NCBI GenBank assembly: GCA_029204225.1
Contig: CM055109.1
Span: 36,804,991 to 36,868,990 of the forward strand
Source: Diphasiastrum complanatum
Taxonomy: Eukaryota; Streptophyta; Lycopodiopsida; Lycopodiales; Lycopodiaceae
Direction of reading: 5' to 3'
Length of the DNA: 64,000 nucleotides
Below, one piece after another: positions 32,640 through 45,652 of this stretch (positions within the stretch are counted from its first letter, which is position 1; each line of letters opens with the position of its first letter). Position numbers and translations under genes: made by a program. The notes under the pieces were generated by a model that made no database searches, had not been told where the DNA came from, and saw only the letters and a list, made by a program, of their open reading frames with translations.

Positions 32640-33630
32640 TTAGCACACATCTCTTGGCCTAGAGATACATCCTGACTATTGCATGTGCTCTTCATCCACC
32701 AACTCTCGGGTACATTGACTGAAGAGTCTTTGCTCTTCTTCTTTCGCCTCCAATGCTTGCTGATTTTTTGCAGACTTCTGTGACTGCTTCTTCTTCGCTT
32801 CATTGTGCATTCAAATCCTACAATCTTTTATGTCATGATTTGTCCTTTTGAAATATTTGTAGAATAATTTGATTTTAGGTTTACTATAACTTGAATAAGA
32901 AGACTATGAAGATTGTGAATCAGAAGTAGGCTTGGCCTTGGAATGAAATTTCTTCTTAGAAGTTTTCTTGGTGAGCAATGCTAAACCTTTGTCTTTAGTA
33001 GACAGGTCGGACATTTTCCTTCTAATCTCTACTTGAATGAGAATAGAAGTGAGCTTTTGAAGGGTCAGACCAAATTGTGTACCGATAAACATTTTCCTTC
33101 TAATCTCTACTTGAATGAGAATAGAAGTGAACTTTTGAAGGGTCAGACCAGATTGTGTACCGATAAACATGATAAAATTCTCATAAGATGTTGGAAGTCT
33201 TGAAAATGAAATCATGACTGCAACGTTGTCTGAGATTGGACAGTCGATCCATTAAAGCTTTGAGATTTTTAATGTGATCACAGATTCAGTCATCTTGAAT
33301 GAGAAGAATCTCTTTCTAAGAAAGAGCTTTGCTGAAACATCTTGTGTTTCATACAAAAAGGTAAGAATCTCCTAGGCTTCATGAGAGGTCTTACTTGAAG
33401 TTACATGAGAGATGAGAGAGTCTCTTAGATTCAAGGTGATTGTGGAAAGTGCTTTGCAATCTTTGATCTTCCATTGTGCGGAGATCATGATCCATTGGTT
33501 TGGAAAAGGTTCCATCCACCGACTCCCAAAGATCCTTTTTTATCAGGATCATTTTGATTTTGAACTTTCACATATAGAAGTTTTCACCATTGAATTTCTC
33601 AATTATTCTATTTTCGGAGGATGACTCCAT
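32640..33630 (-). pseudogene. Copia gag on the minus strand with an internal duplication
   Basis: The start ATG is at 33630 (MESSSENRIIEKFNGENFYM, then a stop where the copia pattern has W). UBN2-type Gag follows (DHIKNLKALMDRLSNLRQ, SRLPTSYENFIMFIGTQSG). A 26-residue block, MFIGTQ..GLTLQK..TSIL and onward, occurs twice in frame. A lysine-rich tail leads to sequence near 32830 that may be the remains of a zinc knuckle. Stops and frameshifts are scattered through it. Confidence 0.85.
33011..33166 (-). repeat. 78-bp tandem duplication in gag
   Basis: Two consecutive 78-bp units, 33011-33088 and 33089-33166, differ at about two bases. 78 is a multiple of three, so the reading frame is kept. Confidence 0.95.
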
Positions 33631-33687
33631 TAGTTGAATGTTCTTCAAACTGAAGTTACAGATGAAAAGTTTAATCAAGAAACGTAT

Positions 33688-34063
33688 GGTTCTGATAACA
33701 ATGTTGGAAAATGGTTGATTCAGCGGAGGTGCTCAGATACCACTACTAGATGGGAGCACTGATACCGTTGATGAAATGAGATGATATAAACTAGATGTTC
33801 TTATATCTCTTGAATAAGTTCAATCTTAGAATGGAATCTTTTTAGTTTCATGTACTTAGATTTAGAAATACTAACTATAGTGTTGTGGGTTGTGCAATTA
33901 TGTAGTCAAACAAAATGAACTGACATAGTGGAATTGAAGTCAGAACAACGAGATCCTTCAACGTACCTAAGATCTACTATGAGCTAGAATATTGTAACTT
34001 TTAGATGTAAAATGATTTAATACTTTTGATATGTTAGATTTATCTCCTCTACTCTCCTAAATC
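33688..34063 (-). mobile_element. Primer-binding site and LTR flank of the minus-strand copia
   Basis: On the minus strand, TGTTATCAGAACC (33700-33688) is a variant initiator-tRNA-Met primer site between gag and the TTTTCCAACA end of an LTR that begins (plus strand) at about 33702. The far end of the LTR is not determined; the Mutator-like element at 34064 probably interrupts it. Confidence 0.65.
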
Positions 34064-34592
34064 GGGTTTTGACATTCTGCGAGTTAATTTTTTGCGAGTT
34101 TGCGAGTTCTTTCTTGCCATGAGTCAATAAAAAAATAACACATGGTGTGCTATCTTTTTTATACCACTACTTGAATGTTTATTTATAGGAATTGTGGTTG
34201 GGCACATAGTGAAAAATTTTGACGGAATCACTTGGCACGCACACGTCAGCGTGCCAAGTGATTCAAAATGTCTTTTTTTTTTGCAGCCCACCACCATAGC
34301 ACGCCGGCGTGCTATGGTGCTGGGCTGCACACACCCAAAAAAAAAAAAAAGAATTCCCTGGTAGCCCACCACCATAGCATGTTGGTGTGTCGTGCTATGG
34401 TGGTGGGCTGCAAAGAAAAAAAAAGGAACACCGTGATTCAGACAAAATTTATAACTATGTGCCAAACCGCATTAATAAACATTCAAGTAGTGGCATAAAA
34501 AATATAGCACACCATGTGCTATCTTTTTATTGACTCATGGCAAGAAAGAAACTCGCAAACTCGCAAAATTTACTCGTAGAATGCCAAGCCCC
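34064..34592. mobile_element. Mutator-like non-autonomous inverted-repeat element, 9-bp target duplication
   Basis: TCCTAAATC at 34055-34063 is repeated exactly at 34593-34601. The 529-bp element between them starts GGGTTTTGACATTC and ends with the inverted form (GAATGCCAAGCCCC). Terminal inverted repeats extend about 150 bp inward (TTGCGAGTTTGCGAG, CTTGCCATGAGTCAATAAAA, GCCACTACTTGAATGTTTAT and reverse complements). The centre has three more hairpins: CACTTGGCACGC/GCGTGCCAAGTG, CACCATAGCACGCC/GGCGTGCTATGGTG, and AGCCCACCACCATAGCA/TGCTATGGTGGTGGGCT. No transposase. Known: 9-bp duplications and long TIRs are typical of Mutator-like elements. Confidence 0.9.
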
Positions 34593-34601
34593 TCCTAAAT
34601 C

Positions 34602-35254
34602 CCATGTTAATATAGTTCCATTCATATCGCTGCAGTTTTATTGTCACACAGTCTACAGAATTTCTATTACTGAAGACAAGCAAGAAAATGGCACCCAACT
34701 TGTCAGAGTTGGCCGACTTATCAGGGAAGGTTGACTTATCAGGGAGTCCGACTTGTCGACTCAACCAACATATCGAGAAAACCCGACTTGTCCAACATAT
34801 CAACTTGTCGACTACTCCAACTTAACTAGCCACGGTAGTGACTAGCTCGACTCCGAATAGTCAAAGCCTTCTCACGCTCACTTCATGTACTGTGCAACGA
34901 CTTGGACAATGACAACAACAGCCACGATCTCCTCCAAACGGCACAACAGCTCCATGCCATCTTCTTTGTACACTCATCTACACAAATGTAAATTGTATAT
35001 AGATGACCATTGTAATCTAATTAAGATATTAAAAAAGTAAGTGGATCAAATATAATGATTTATAGAGAGACAGACACTGTAGATGCTTTCATGCATCAAT
35101 TCTTTCTTCAGACTGATTGTCAGTAATAAGGTCATAGCCTTTACAAAGCGGAGCTAGCTTCCTGAGCACACGGTTTCGTCTGCTATTGTCTTCTTGTGCT
35201 CATAGTATCAATCTAACTTGTATTTCCATACATTAATCTGAATCAATCACTTTC
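34602..35254. other. Right flank of the Mutator-like element, no gene
   Basis: Probably the rest of the interrupted copia LTR. Short repeated GACTTGTC/GACTTATCAGGG words at about 34710-34810. No reading frame with a recognisable domain. Confidence 0.4.
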
Positions 35255-35505
35255 TTTTATTTTATTCAGAGTTCTTGTCAAAATTGTGTGTTTAAGCTAC
35301 TTTGTCTTCCTGTTTGATTGTCTCACTGCTTTGTCTGATTGTCTGCTCTTCTGCTTTCGCAAACAACCGTGCAATTAAGCTCTACTTTACTTTTGTGTTC
35401 ACCTACTGTTGTTGTAACACACTCATCGAGGGAATTAGTCGACCACTACCTTCGCGCAATAATAGTAGGACCATTCCAATCCAATTGTTTGACCAGTCTG
35501 AGTCG
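35255..35505 (+). repeat. Unclassified repeat, copy 1 of an inverted pair
   Basis: Matches the reverse complement of about 43640-43890. Shared words include GTGCAATTAAGCTCTACTTTA, GATTGTCTGCTCTTC and TAGTCGACCACT. Probably a shared retrotransposon part. Its type is not known; no primer site or protein domain was found nearby. Confidence 0.75.
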
Positions 35506-38230
35506 TCAACACCATCCCATCTTCCCCAACATGATAGTCATAACTTGGGAGTCAATGACATCCTTTCTACTACCTTCTTGAGGTGTCGTAGACAACCATG
35601 GAAAGTGTAGATGTTATCGGTTTTAGTAAAATGAATTAATAATTTTCATAGCTGATAACATAGAAGTCAATGGTACTAATCCTGCTGCAATTAGCATTGG
35701 ACCATCCCTCCCTTTATCTTTTACAGTTTCTATGGAATAGACATCTTCTGATCCTATTGCCACTCCTTCCACCTCCATACCATCTATTACCATCGGGTCC
35801 ACAATTGTGGGCATAAGTGTAAATTGTTTCAGCTCCTGGAACCCCCATTATACAACCTGCTGCAGTTTCACCAACTACCAATTTTTTTTATGAATTTGAT
35901 CAATGACTTAAATCCCCTTGAGGCAAATCTCCAATTTAATATGCCTCATGGCCCTACTCCTTTCCAAGCCACCTCTCTTGGAGAAGGATTCGATCAGTTT
36001 CTGAAGTATGGGCAGCAAGTAAGAACAAAGAGACATTGGCACCTCAACTAGCTAGTTAAGCACCAGACACACTTCAAATGCCATCCGGAGCACAATCACC
36101 AAAAATTTATAAAGCAATTGTTCCATAAAGGGTTTGAACAGTCTAATAGTTTTGAAGAAGAAGATCCATAGTTCAATATTCAACGGGCACCTGTTCAAAC
36201 TGGTCAAGCATCGACCTCAACATCTGTACCTTCTTATTTGCAATATGTCCTAAGCATTCGTCAATAGCTAGAGCAGATGATTCAGAAGATGATGGAGGAT
36301 AGTGCTTGTGGACAAACAAATAACAAAGTAAGGTTAGGAAAATACACTAATGGCACAAAAGCTAATCCAGATAAATAAAGAGTTGTTAGTCTCTAAACAA
36401 CAGGAACAAAACGCAACAATTGAGCTTAAGGCCACACAAAAGCACAAAGAATCCATGCAAGCCTATGTTGCTCAGTTGCAAGAAAGTTTGACAAATGCGC
36501 AGGAGCAAGTCAATAAGTCCATGAAAGAGGCCAAATAGCAAGTTCCCCTCCTTCAAAGATAGTTGGAATTAGCGAAACTAGAGAAGGAACAAATTCATAA
36601 GATGTGGCAGTTGAGTGAGACAATGTCCTGGACACCCTTGTTGCCTGGATGCCTACTTCTCAGTATGAAATTGTTTACCTGGTCCACAAACTTGATACTT
36701 ACAAAGTAGCTTTGGTGGGGTTTCATAATACGTTTGACAAGTATAAGTTGATGGCTACTTAGGAATTGGCAAGGGACAGGGTGATAACCAGGAAATACAA
36801 GCAAGAAACTGCTGAGGCTGTGCAAAACATTTTTCTGGTTCAATTTCTCATTATGCCACAATTTTCACCACAAAGAATTGAAATAGATCAAGGTGGTGAT
36901 GGTGGAGATGCAATGCAAGATCAGGGCCATGGGAAGAGAGCATGTTACAAAAGCAGGACCATCGCAAAGGAAGATCTCAACTTCAAGGGCGTTCAAGCAA
37001 CCAGTGACCATCGACAAGGAGGAGTCAGGAATTTTTATTACAACATCCTTATGAATCCTCTCGTGGTGGCTGGGTTCTAAGTTCAAGATGTCAAGGCAAG
37101 GAACTTGAGTAGATACCTACACTTGGTGAACAATCCAATTGGCACTTATCAATTTTTGATAAGACTCTAGAGGCAATCTGAAGTTATGCGGCTAGTCCAC
37201 ATTAACTCATAGTGGATCCGCATTATGTTTCGATGCCAAGACGGAAGAAGTGGGCAGAGTGTGGCACTTCATTAAACAAAATCACAATGCACACTCGCAA
37301 CAGGCCAATTATTTATCAAACATATAATTGGGCCATTGTCGTGGATTTCCACCGCGCGCTCCAAAATTATGCATGAGAGTATTTAACGTCACAAGATCCT
37401 ACCATGAGGCAGTCAGCGATGTATGCATAGAACTTTGACATTTTTGGCAACAATAAAGACCAAATGGGACGACTTCTTGTCTAATTTGGCATTTGACTCG
37501 AATCTGTCATTAGCGTTCTGGCATGTGCAAGATAAATTACCTTTGGCAAGGCTGTACTATCTCACGTCGATGATCAAAAAATTATAGAGAACAAGTTCGT
37601 CACTTGGACAACATCACAATGGACTGAAGGGACTCACAATTGCTTCATACCACATTCAAGGCACCAAAATTTTGAACACCTCATGTTCATGAAGAAGGTT
37701 ACCTTATATATGATAAAGTAGATATTTGAAGCCAACAAGAGTCCACAATAAAACGATGTCCACCGGTGTCGTGGGATCATCACCAATCATCGAGATGATT
37801 GTACCTCTCCACTCCCGATCGATCACGACCAATTACCTGATCTTGATACACCTATCATCAATATCAATGAGGAGTCATAGACGTCCGTGTTCTGAGTATA
37901 CAAGCGCGATCAAACAACAATGAAAGTGCATTCAATCACAACAAGCATTCATCTACGATGTACACAGATAAAAATGTGCTGCTATTATATTACACTGAAG
38001 CACAATACAATAGCAATTACAAGCAAAATTGATGCCGTAATTGAGAAGCTCAAATAATGCGTCTCATGGATGGAGCAACCAACAATCTGTGCTTGGATGA
38101 TCTATTTATAGATTTCATCTGTGTATAAACTACAATAAATGATTGTCACCTAATTAGGTAAGCCGTTGTACTTGGAAGTATATGGCTTCTGTGACAACTG
38201 TACATAGTGTATACTGTCAATCCATAGGGA
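35506..38230. other. Degraded coding-like region of unknown origin
   Basis: Open frames at 35824-36051, 36350-36538 (glutamine- and lysine-rich, coiled-coil-like, KELLVSKQQEQNATIEL), 36766-37080 and 37726-37923 might be one decayed gene: several end at single stops and resume. None of the translated pieces matches a family I know; a gypsy gag-type origin is possible. No function is proposed. Confidence 0.3.
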
Positions 38231-39898
38231 ATGTTGACATGGACGAGGGCATTGCAAATTCTCTCACTTCGCTTTATAAGGGAAGTGGCTTTCTCTCACT
38301 TTGCAAGTTTGGGAAGTGGCTGGGAACGTTCCTCGTTCAAAGTAAATGACCTTCGGCATTTTTCTCTCTCTTCAGGATTTTGCGAAAAAGACGAATGTGC
38401 CCTTAAAAAGGCAAATGTGTCTTTAAAACAGTTCAACATGAAAAATGGACGACCTTCGAGAATTTTCTCTCTCTTCGCGAACTTTTTGCGAACAAAGTTG
38501 AAGGTGTTAAAAAATTTGAACTTTTGAATTGTCGCGAACATATCGCGAAAAAGTCGAGGGTGTTCAAAATAGTTGAACTTTTGGACTATTGCGAAGCTGT
38601 CTCGAACATAGTTCATTTCTCCAGAATGTCTCAAAAACAATATAAATCTGCAGACTTGTTCTAAATGCAAGTTTTGTGGAAGTCCTTTAAGATGGCCAAG
38701 TCTTCAATGACTTCAAGTTATTAAACTTAACATTTGAACTTAAAATTATAATGGGATTGGTTACCCTTTGCTGGCGATCAGCCGGAAGTCCGTTGTAGAC
38801 GTTCTTCAAGTAAATGGCTATCTAAGTCAACCAATGTTGATCTACAAAGGATGATGAAAAATTAACAAACCCAAAAATTTACATAATAAATGTCATGCTA
38901 CTCCAAATACAAAACAAAACGAAAACGATTCAAAACAAATGCTTACTTGAAAGCTTGAATCCTTTTTATGTCTTGGCCTCCATTTCGTGAGAGCTTATCA
39001 ATGTCCTTCAACATTATTATTCACTTTTTTTTTTTTAATACTTATCTTGTATGTGAGCTTCTTCTTTTAATGGATCATATGATCTATGTAATGTTTGAAA
39101 AACTTCTTGTAGTTGATCATTCCTTTCGTTTAATTTTAACATAACATTATGCAAACATGCATTATCTTCTTTTGTTTGTAATAATATGATCTTTTTCTCT
39201 ATAGTTAGCTATCAAACCATTCAACATACACTCTAAGCTTTGGATTTTTTGAACCGAGTTTGCAAGTCTTGAATCTTTCACAATAACCCAGTAAACCGTT
39301 TTTTTTCCTTCACACAAAAACGTTATGAGTTGTGTGCTGGATTGAAGATATTGCATCGAGCTTGGATCCAATGGATACAAACTTCTGTCAACCCACAAAT
39401 CATAGTTTTTTTTTGGGTTGATTCTGTGAGCCATAATATCAAGTGGAGAAATTGTGGATCCTTTCACTGCTCCTCTTTTGGATATTGGAGCATTCTCGGC
39501 AGGGAGAACGATATGTAGATGAAACTTAGACATCTTCACAAATATCAGCACACAGATTAGAAAAAATCAGCTAAATCAGGTATGTAAGTTATAAGATACT
39601 CTTATTCCTCCTTGGCATACCAAGATACTATATTTCTTCTCTCGCTAGTTAAAACGAGGGACACAATCTCATTTTCAAATTTGAAAAGTTAGTTAATGAG
39701 CGTCACAAGTTCTTGAAGTCGTTGTTGTATGCGTCATAATAGTCTCTTGTTAGCTACACATTATATTGGTAAGGTTAAGCTAAACTGGACCTGAAAGTCC
39801 ATCAGATTTACAAAATTTGGAGAGTTTTTTAATCCTACGTGGCATTCATTAGATGGCCCTTTCAGAGTTTGTAACTCTTCTAATGGTGCATCAAGGAT
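38231..39898. other. No recognisable gene
   Basis: Repeated TTTTGAACTTTTG/GCGAACAT words near 38380-38620. Open frames at 38231-38527 and, on the minus strand, 39162-39551 (129 codons) show no known domain. Confidence 0.4.
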
Positions 39899-40171
39899 GA
39901 AGATCTACCTATTGTCAAGTGTGACAATATCTTGGCTCAAGCTCTTGCAAATAATCCATTTTTTCATGCAAGAAGCAAGCACATCGAGATAGCACACCAT
40001 TTTGTAAGGGAGAAAGTCATTGGGAGAGAGATCATCTTGGAGCATATTGGATCATCATCATGTGTTGCAAATCTTCTCACAAAACCATTCCTCAAGAATG
40101 CTTTTGTCAAGTTTAGTTCTAATCTTGGCTTGATTTCAAAATCTATGTTAAAATATATAGATATCTTTTAA
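39899..40171 (+). pseudogene. Copia RNase H C-terminal remnant
   Basis: DLPIVKCDNILAQALANNPF, HARSKHIEIAHHFVREKV, then VANLLTKPFLKNAF and a stop. This is the end of a copia polyprotein without its upstream part. Closest here to the copia-2 RNase H. Confidence 0.9.
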
Positions 40172-40800
40172 GGAGTGTGAAAAAAATGTAAAAGTTATCT
40201 ATCTTGAGTTTTGGGGGTGCTAGGCCACATTCACTCCATGTACACTTGTAAATATGTGATTTGAACAAATTATGATTTAGATTAGCTCGAATTAGTGTTG
40301 GTTGCTTACACTTGTCATGATGGTAGAGAGAGATTTCTGCACCTCATAATTTCATTTTTTTGAGAATGGTCCAATCATTGTAAGAGGTGTTTTGAGAGTG
40401 GTCCAATCATTGAGCTATGTTTCCATCCATCTTGGATCTCGAGCCACTCTATGAGAGTGAGAGCTTGCATAATTGATTTTTTAAAGAGAGTGTGAGAGTA
40501 GCTCCAACACTTAGAATGTTTTCTACATTCTCTCTCTAATGGAGAGCAAGCCTTGTACTTTCTCTCTCTACCTAGGAGCAACAGGTTTTCACACTTAGTT
40601 TTTTTTATCAAGTGTCCTCTCAATGTGAATGATGATGGGGCAAGGGAGATAGAATTACGAACGGAGAAGAGAGCATGAATATTGTAGAATAGCTCTCCCG
40701 TCATGTTCAATCAAAGAAGGTGGAACCTCTACCATTTTGGCAATTAGATGTGCTTACTTCTCATGTTCATCCATCTCTCTCATGTTTTTGCTATGTTTCT
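40172..40800 (+). repeat. Copia 3' LTR following the RNase H remnant (right end uncertain)
   Basis: TTTTAAGGAG (purine tract) is followed at 40176 by TGTGAAAAAAATG, the expected LTR position. There is no second copy in the window, so the right end is a guess. Confidence 0.5.
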
Positions 40801-41868
<1,068 letters not shown>

Positions 41869-41881
41869 TGGACTCTACTTG

Positions 41882-42429
41882 ATGCATATTTCTCTTTATT
41901 ATAGTTCGGTACATAATAAACAGTAAGACCCATGAAATTACGCCACTTTTTGCTTCGCCGATTTATATATGGTCTTAAACTCTCTTATACCTTATACATT
42001 TAGAGGGGACTTTTTAAATTGTAGGTAGGGTTTAGCATCTTTTGAACTTATGAAGGCTTGTGGAAGTGTAACACATTGACAAAGGAGTTTGGAGCCATAA
42101 CAGGTATTGGTATGGTTGTTGGACAACAAGCTACTACTTTTTGTTCTTCTATGGCACACCATTACAAAGAATAAGATTATTTTTTGCAGTTTGGATTGGT
42201 AGGCTAACAAAAGTAATCATGATTTGTGATAGACAACCATTCAAGGCTTCTTCATAAGCAAATTTGGTTGTGGCCATAGGAGGGCGCTGGCCCAACAATG
42301 TAGTGCTCAATGGAAGTATGTTCCATACTTCAAACTACTTCTTTATAGACTGTAGACAATCTTTGTTGATCCTTGAAGGAAATCGTAATATTGCATTGCT
42401 TTTTCAAGCAAAATTTGATTGTATGATAG
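41882..42429. other. No recognisable gene
   Basis: AT-rich spacer between the (CT)n tract and the tandem repeat. Confidence 0.5.
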
Positions 42430-42700
42430 TGCACTACCATTAAAAGGTAGTTGGTTGTCCTTCCATATGTGGTTTTGCATGATTCTTGTTATCATAAATA
42501 CTAATAGATTGGCACACTACCAAAAACGTAGTTGGGAACCCTTCCATCAGCTATCTTTCACTATGAATTGGCTTATAAACATGTATATTATGGCACACTA
42601 CCTTAATGGTAGCTGGTCGCCCTTCCATCTGCTAGTTCTAAATATTTGTGTGAGAGTGCACTACCTAAAAGGTAGTGGGCCGCCCTTTTGTCTGTTGTTT
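42430..42700. repeat. Four imperfect tandem units of about 81 bp, each with an internal hairpin
   Basis: Units start near 42430, 42511, 42592 and 42656. Each has CACTACC, a 4-6 bp loop, GGTAGT or similar, then a CCCTTCCAT-like word. Spacing is 81, 81 and 64 bp. The units have diverged strongly, so the array is old. Confidence 0.75.
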
Positions 42701-43639
42701 TCATATGCTAAATGGATGAATTTGTGAGCATGTTACACATGTTGTCTAAAATTTTACTTGAATCAAAAGCTGTTCTAGAGATGAAGATGATATTTATGAA
42801 AACATACTATTAGAGTTTGTTGAAAGACATTTCTTAGATGGTTTATGTGATAGGGAAAGACTTGCTTTATGAACTAGCCAATGCTATGATACTTGTGACG
42901 AGTAGAATGCTTTTGTAGGAATGCCATCTTACTATGGAATTAGGGTTTATCATACCTCTTGCTAAAAGACATTTGTAAACAATAAATATGCATTTTTGAC
43001 CTATGACTTTTGCATTGAATTATTAGTATATAAGGAAGGTGTGCTGCCTACATGTTGGAGTATGGGTATTTCTCAGGAGATGTTGTCACCACACATACAT
43101 GTACGAAGCAATACGAAACTTCATATTGGACACCATATGTGGAAATTAAAGTTTTATTATATAAACATGTATTTAGGATTCTTTATAGAATTTGCTACTA
43201 ATAGTACACACAATTATATGAGATGATATTGCTCTCCTTACGCAAATGCAATGTTTTAAGATGTATTGTTTGGATTTTATGGTACCGTCCACTAAACATT
43301 ATAATGGATGAAAAATAAAGTTCTAGGATGGCGTAAACTTAGAACGATGCAATTACAAATGGTGGAAATGCTAGGTAAGCAAAATTCGGTAGCATTTAGT
43401 ATGCTAGACTTGTGAATAGGTTTTGGTTCTTGGAAGGTTTAATGGCATGGATTTTCCCAAGCCTCGTTTGAACTCTAATAAAGCTTCATGGAGGCACGGA
43501 TCTGCCCTCGCACCTAACTCTATACCTAGATCGTACCTTGTTGTACGTTTTTGGAAAAACAAAAAAACAATAGCTTCATACATTTGTTAAAAGTTACTCT
43601 GTAGATTTCGTACATTGCTTAATGCTGGAACATGATGTG
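42701..43639. other. No recognisable gene
   Basis: AT-rich; short open frames without domains. Confidence 0.5.
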
Positions 43640-43890
43640 ATAAGGTCCGACAAAAAATCAGACTAGATCGAACAATTTGATGGGAACGATCCTATGAAGG
43701 CAGTGGTCGACTAGTTCCCTCGATGCGTGCACTACTACTACAGTAGGCGAACACAAGATTAAAGTAGAGCTTAATTGCACCGTTGGTTGTGGAAGCGGAA
43801 GAGCAGACAATTAGACAAAACAATAAGAATGTTAGACAAGAAGACGTAGTAGCAAAGCATACATTCCAGAAAATAACTATGAACGCAATA
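43640..43890 (-). repeat. Unclassified repeat, copy 2 of the inverted pair
   Basis: Reverse complement of 35255-35505 with many scattered differences. The repeat-family relationship is clear, its identity is not. Confidence 0.75.
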
Positions 43891-44154
43891 AAAGACAGTG
43901 AAATATAGATGTGGATTTACGAATATCTACATTTCCTCCCTAGCTTGCATCGAAATATCCACTGAGCCGATGAAGATTGTTGTTGTCGACTGTTCTATAG
44001 CAGATGCACCGATCCGTAGTAGCTCAAATGTACCTCATGACTCTTATGAGAGCCTTATTGGGAAAATGTGTTTTTTATGTACAAATGTCTGGTGAAAAAA
44101 AGGGCAACTGAAATAAGAGAAGCAATATTTACATGTGTATATGTATAGTAAGGT

Positions 44155-44632
44155 TTAGTGAAAGGAATTTCCGAAGGAGATTCTGGTTTTTCCATTTGCT
44201 GAATTTTGGGAATAATTTATTTCCCAATCTGTGTATAATGTCCATAGATATGGGTAAGTAAGTGCTTCAATAAAAGAGGGATAAAACTCTAGTTTAATTT
44301 CATATGTGTTAAAGAGATTCATAGTCTCTATTTTGGTCATGTGCTCATTCAGAGCAGGTATAATATTGTTTTCGATTTTTCTAATATATTCTAGGATGTA
44401 CATGGATAAGCATCCTGTTACTATATGTACAAATTCTACACGAACATTAAATTGGTTTTGGACAATTTCTAGGGCTAATATCCCTCGTCGGTGAATTGTT
44501 AGTTTAGCCCAAAGGCGAAAGAAATTTGAGTAAGTCCAAGGACATACCCAATGCTCCTTGGTATAACCAAGAAGTTGAGGCAGGAAAAGGTAATCAAACT
44601 TCCATTGAATTTCAACACTATATGAAGAGACT
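44155..44632 (-). pseudogene. Unidentified open frame, truncated by a copia LTR
   Basis: Minus-strand frame open for about 158 codons from the copia-Z LTR boundary to a stop at 44155. Further upstream the frame runs on only through LTR sequence, so the true N-terminus is lost. The residues (for example QLLGYTKEHWVCPWTYSNFF and FVHIVTGCLSMYILEY) are hydrophobic/aromatic and balanced, unlike random AT-rich translation. No retrotransposon domain fits. It could be a host gene exon, a captured fragment or an integrated viral coat-type gene. I do not recognise the family and propose no function. Confidence 0.4.
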
Positions 44633-45652
44633 TGAGGTCTCCACCCACAAAGCATTGCCAGCTTAACCGCAAACTGCATCGCTACGCACACCAACAGCGA
44701 AGATAACGAAAGCCACAACAAACCGCAAACTGCAAGGTGCGAATGACGAACGAAGACAACCAAAGAAAACCGCGAGTCACCACTTGCGGTCTACAAGTGA
44801 AGATTGAAGCTCAACCAATGACAACTTGGTCTACGGCTGCAAAGGCGACTACGAAACCGACGCGTCTTCACGACTCAAGATCAATGGAGTATCACTAGGA
44901 CGAAAGAACTTCACTGATGAAAGAGACAACAAGTTGAAAGCTATGGGTAGTGGGTTAAGCAGTTCTTGTAATCATTAAGCAAATTAAAACCACTTCCTTC
45001 CTTCACTTCTAGATATAGAAAATGAACGGGAGAAGGATGGGTAGATAGGTTAAATGATCGATTGATGGATGTGAGGATGAAAAGTTGTCTGCCAGTAAGC
45101 AAGACGAGTTGAGTAGATCAGTCCAATAAGGACACATATAGAGAGATAGATAGAGGTATACGCTAGTAAGCGACACTAACCCTTTTGATCGTAAGAGACA
45201 AAGTATCTCTTGCGGTAATGCGTTGTGCGATATGCCAAACAATGCTCAAAGAAATCATTGTAATCGAACATATTTTTTATCTCCTGTCTACTGTGTATGA
45301 TCTTTAATTGTGTTATGCTTGTCAAACATTTGTTAAAAAACCAGCTATCATTTGTTTTTCAACATAAACGCTCGTCATAATTAAATCAATCGTAGATCAG
45401 TAGTGTCTAACTACACCTTAGAAGAGAATATATCCTAATCAGCAGCAGTAGCTACAATTAAGAGTGCGACTCTATCTATGTATATCAGGAATCTAACAGA
45501 GGACCATGTATTCCAAATAGCGAGATTACACAAAGACCATTGCTTGCTGATTGATTACGGCACCAGAAGAGACATAGATTATATATATCTCTATCTCTAT
45601 CGCCAGATTCCTACAGCAGAATTGGCGAATCAAACCTCTCACAATTCCAACA
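44633..45652 (+). repeat. Copia-Z 5' LTR (LTR-a)
   Basis: 1020 bp from TGAGGTCTCCACCC to ATTCCAACA, followed one base later by the primer site. Its near-complete second copy lies in opposite orientation at 46725-47758, with the missing last about 30 bp at 49806-49832. Confidence 0.88.

Noticed and set aside
39162-39551. 129-codon minus-strand frame
   Set aside because: Has fair composition but no recognisable family and no second coding signal; left as unassigned.
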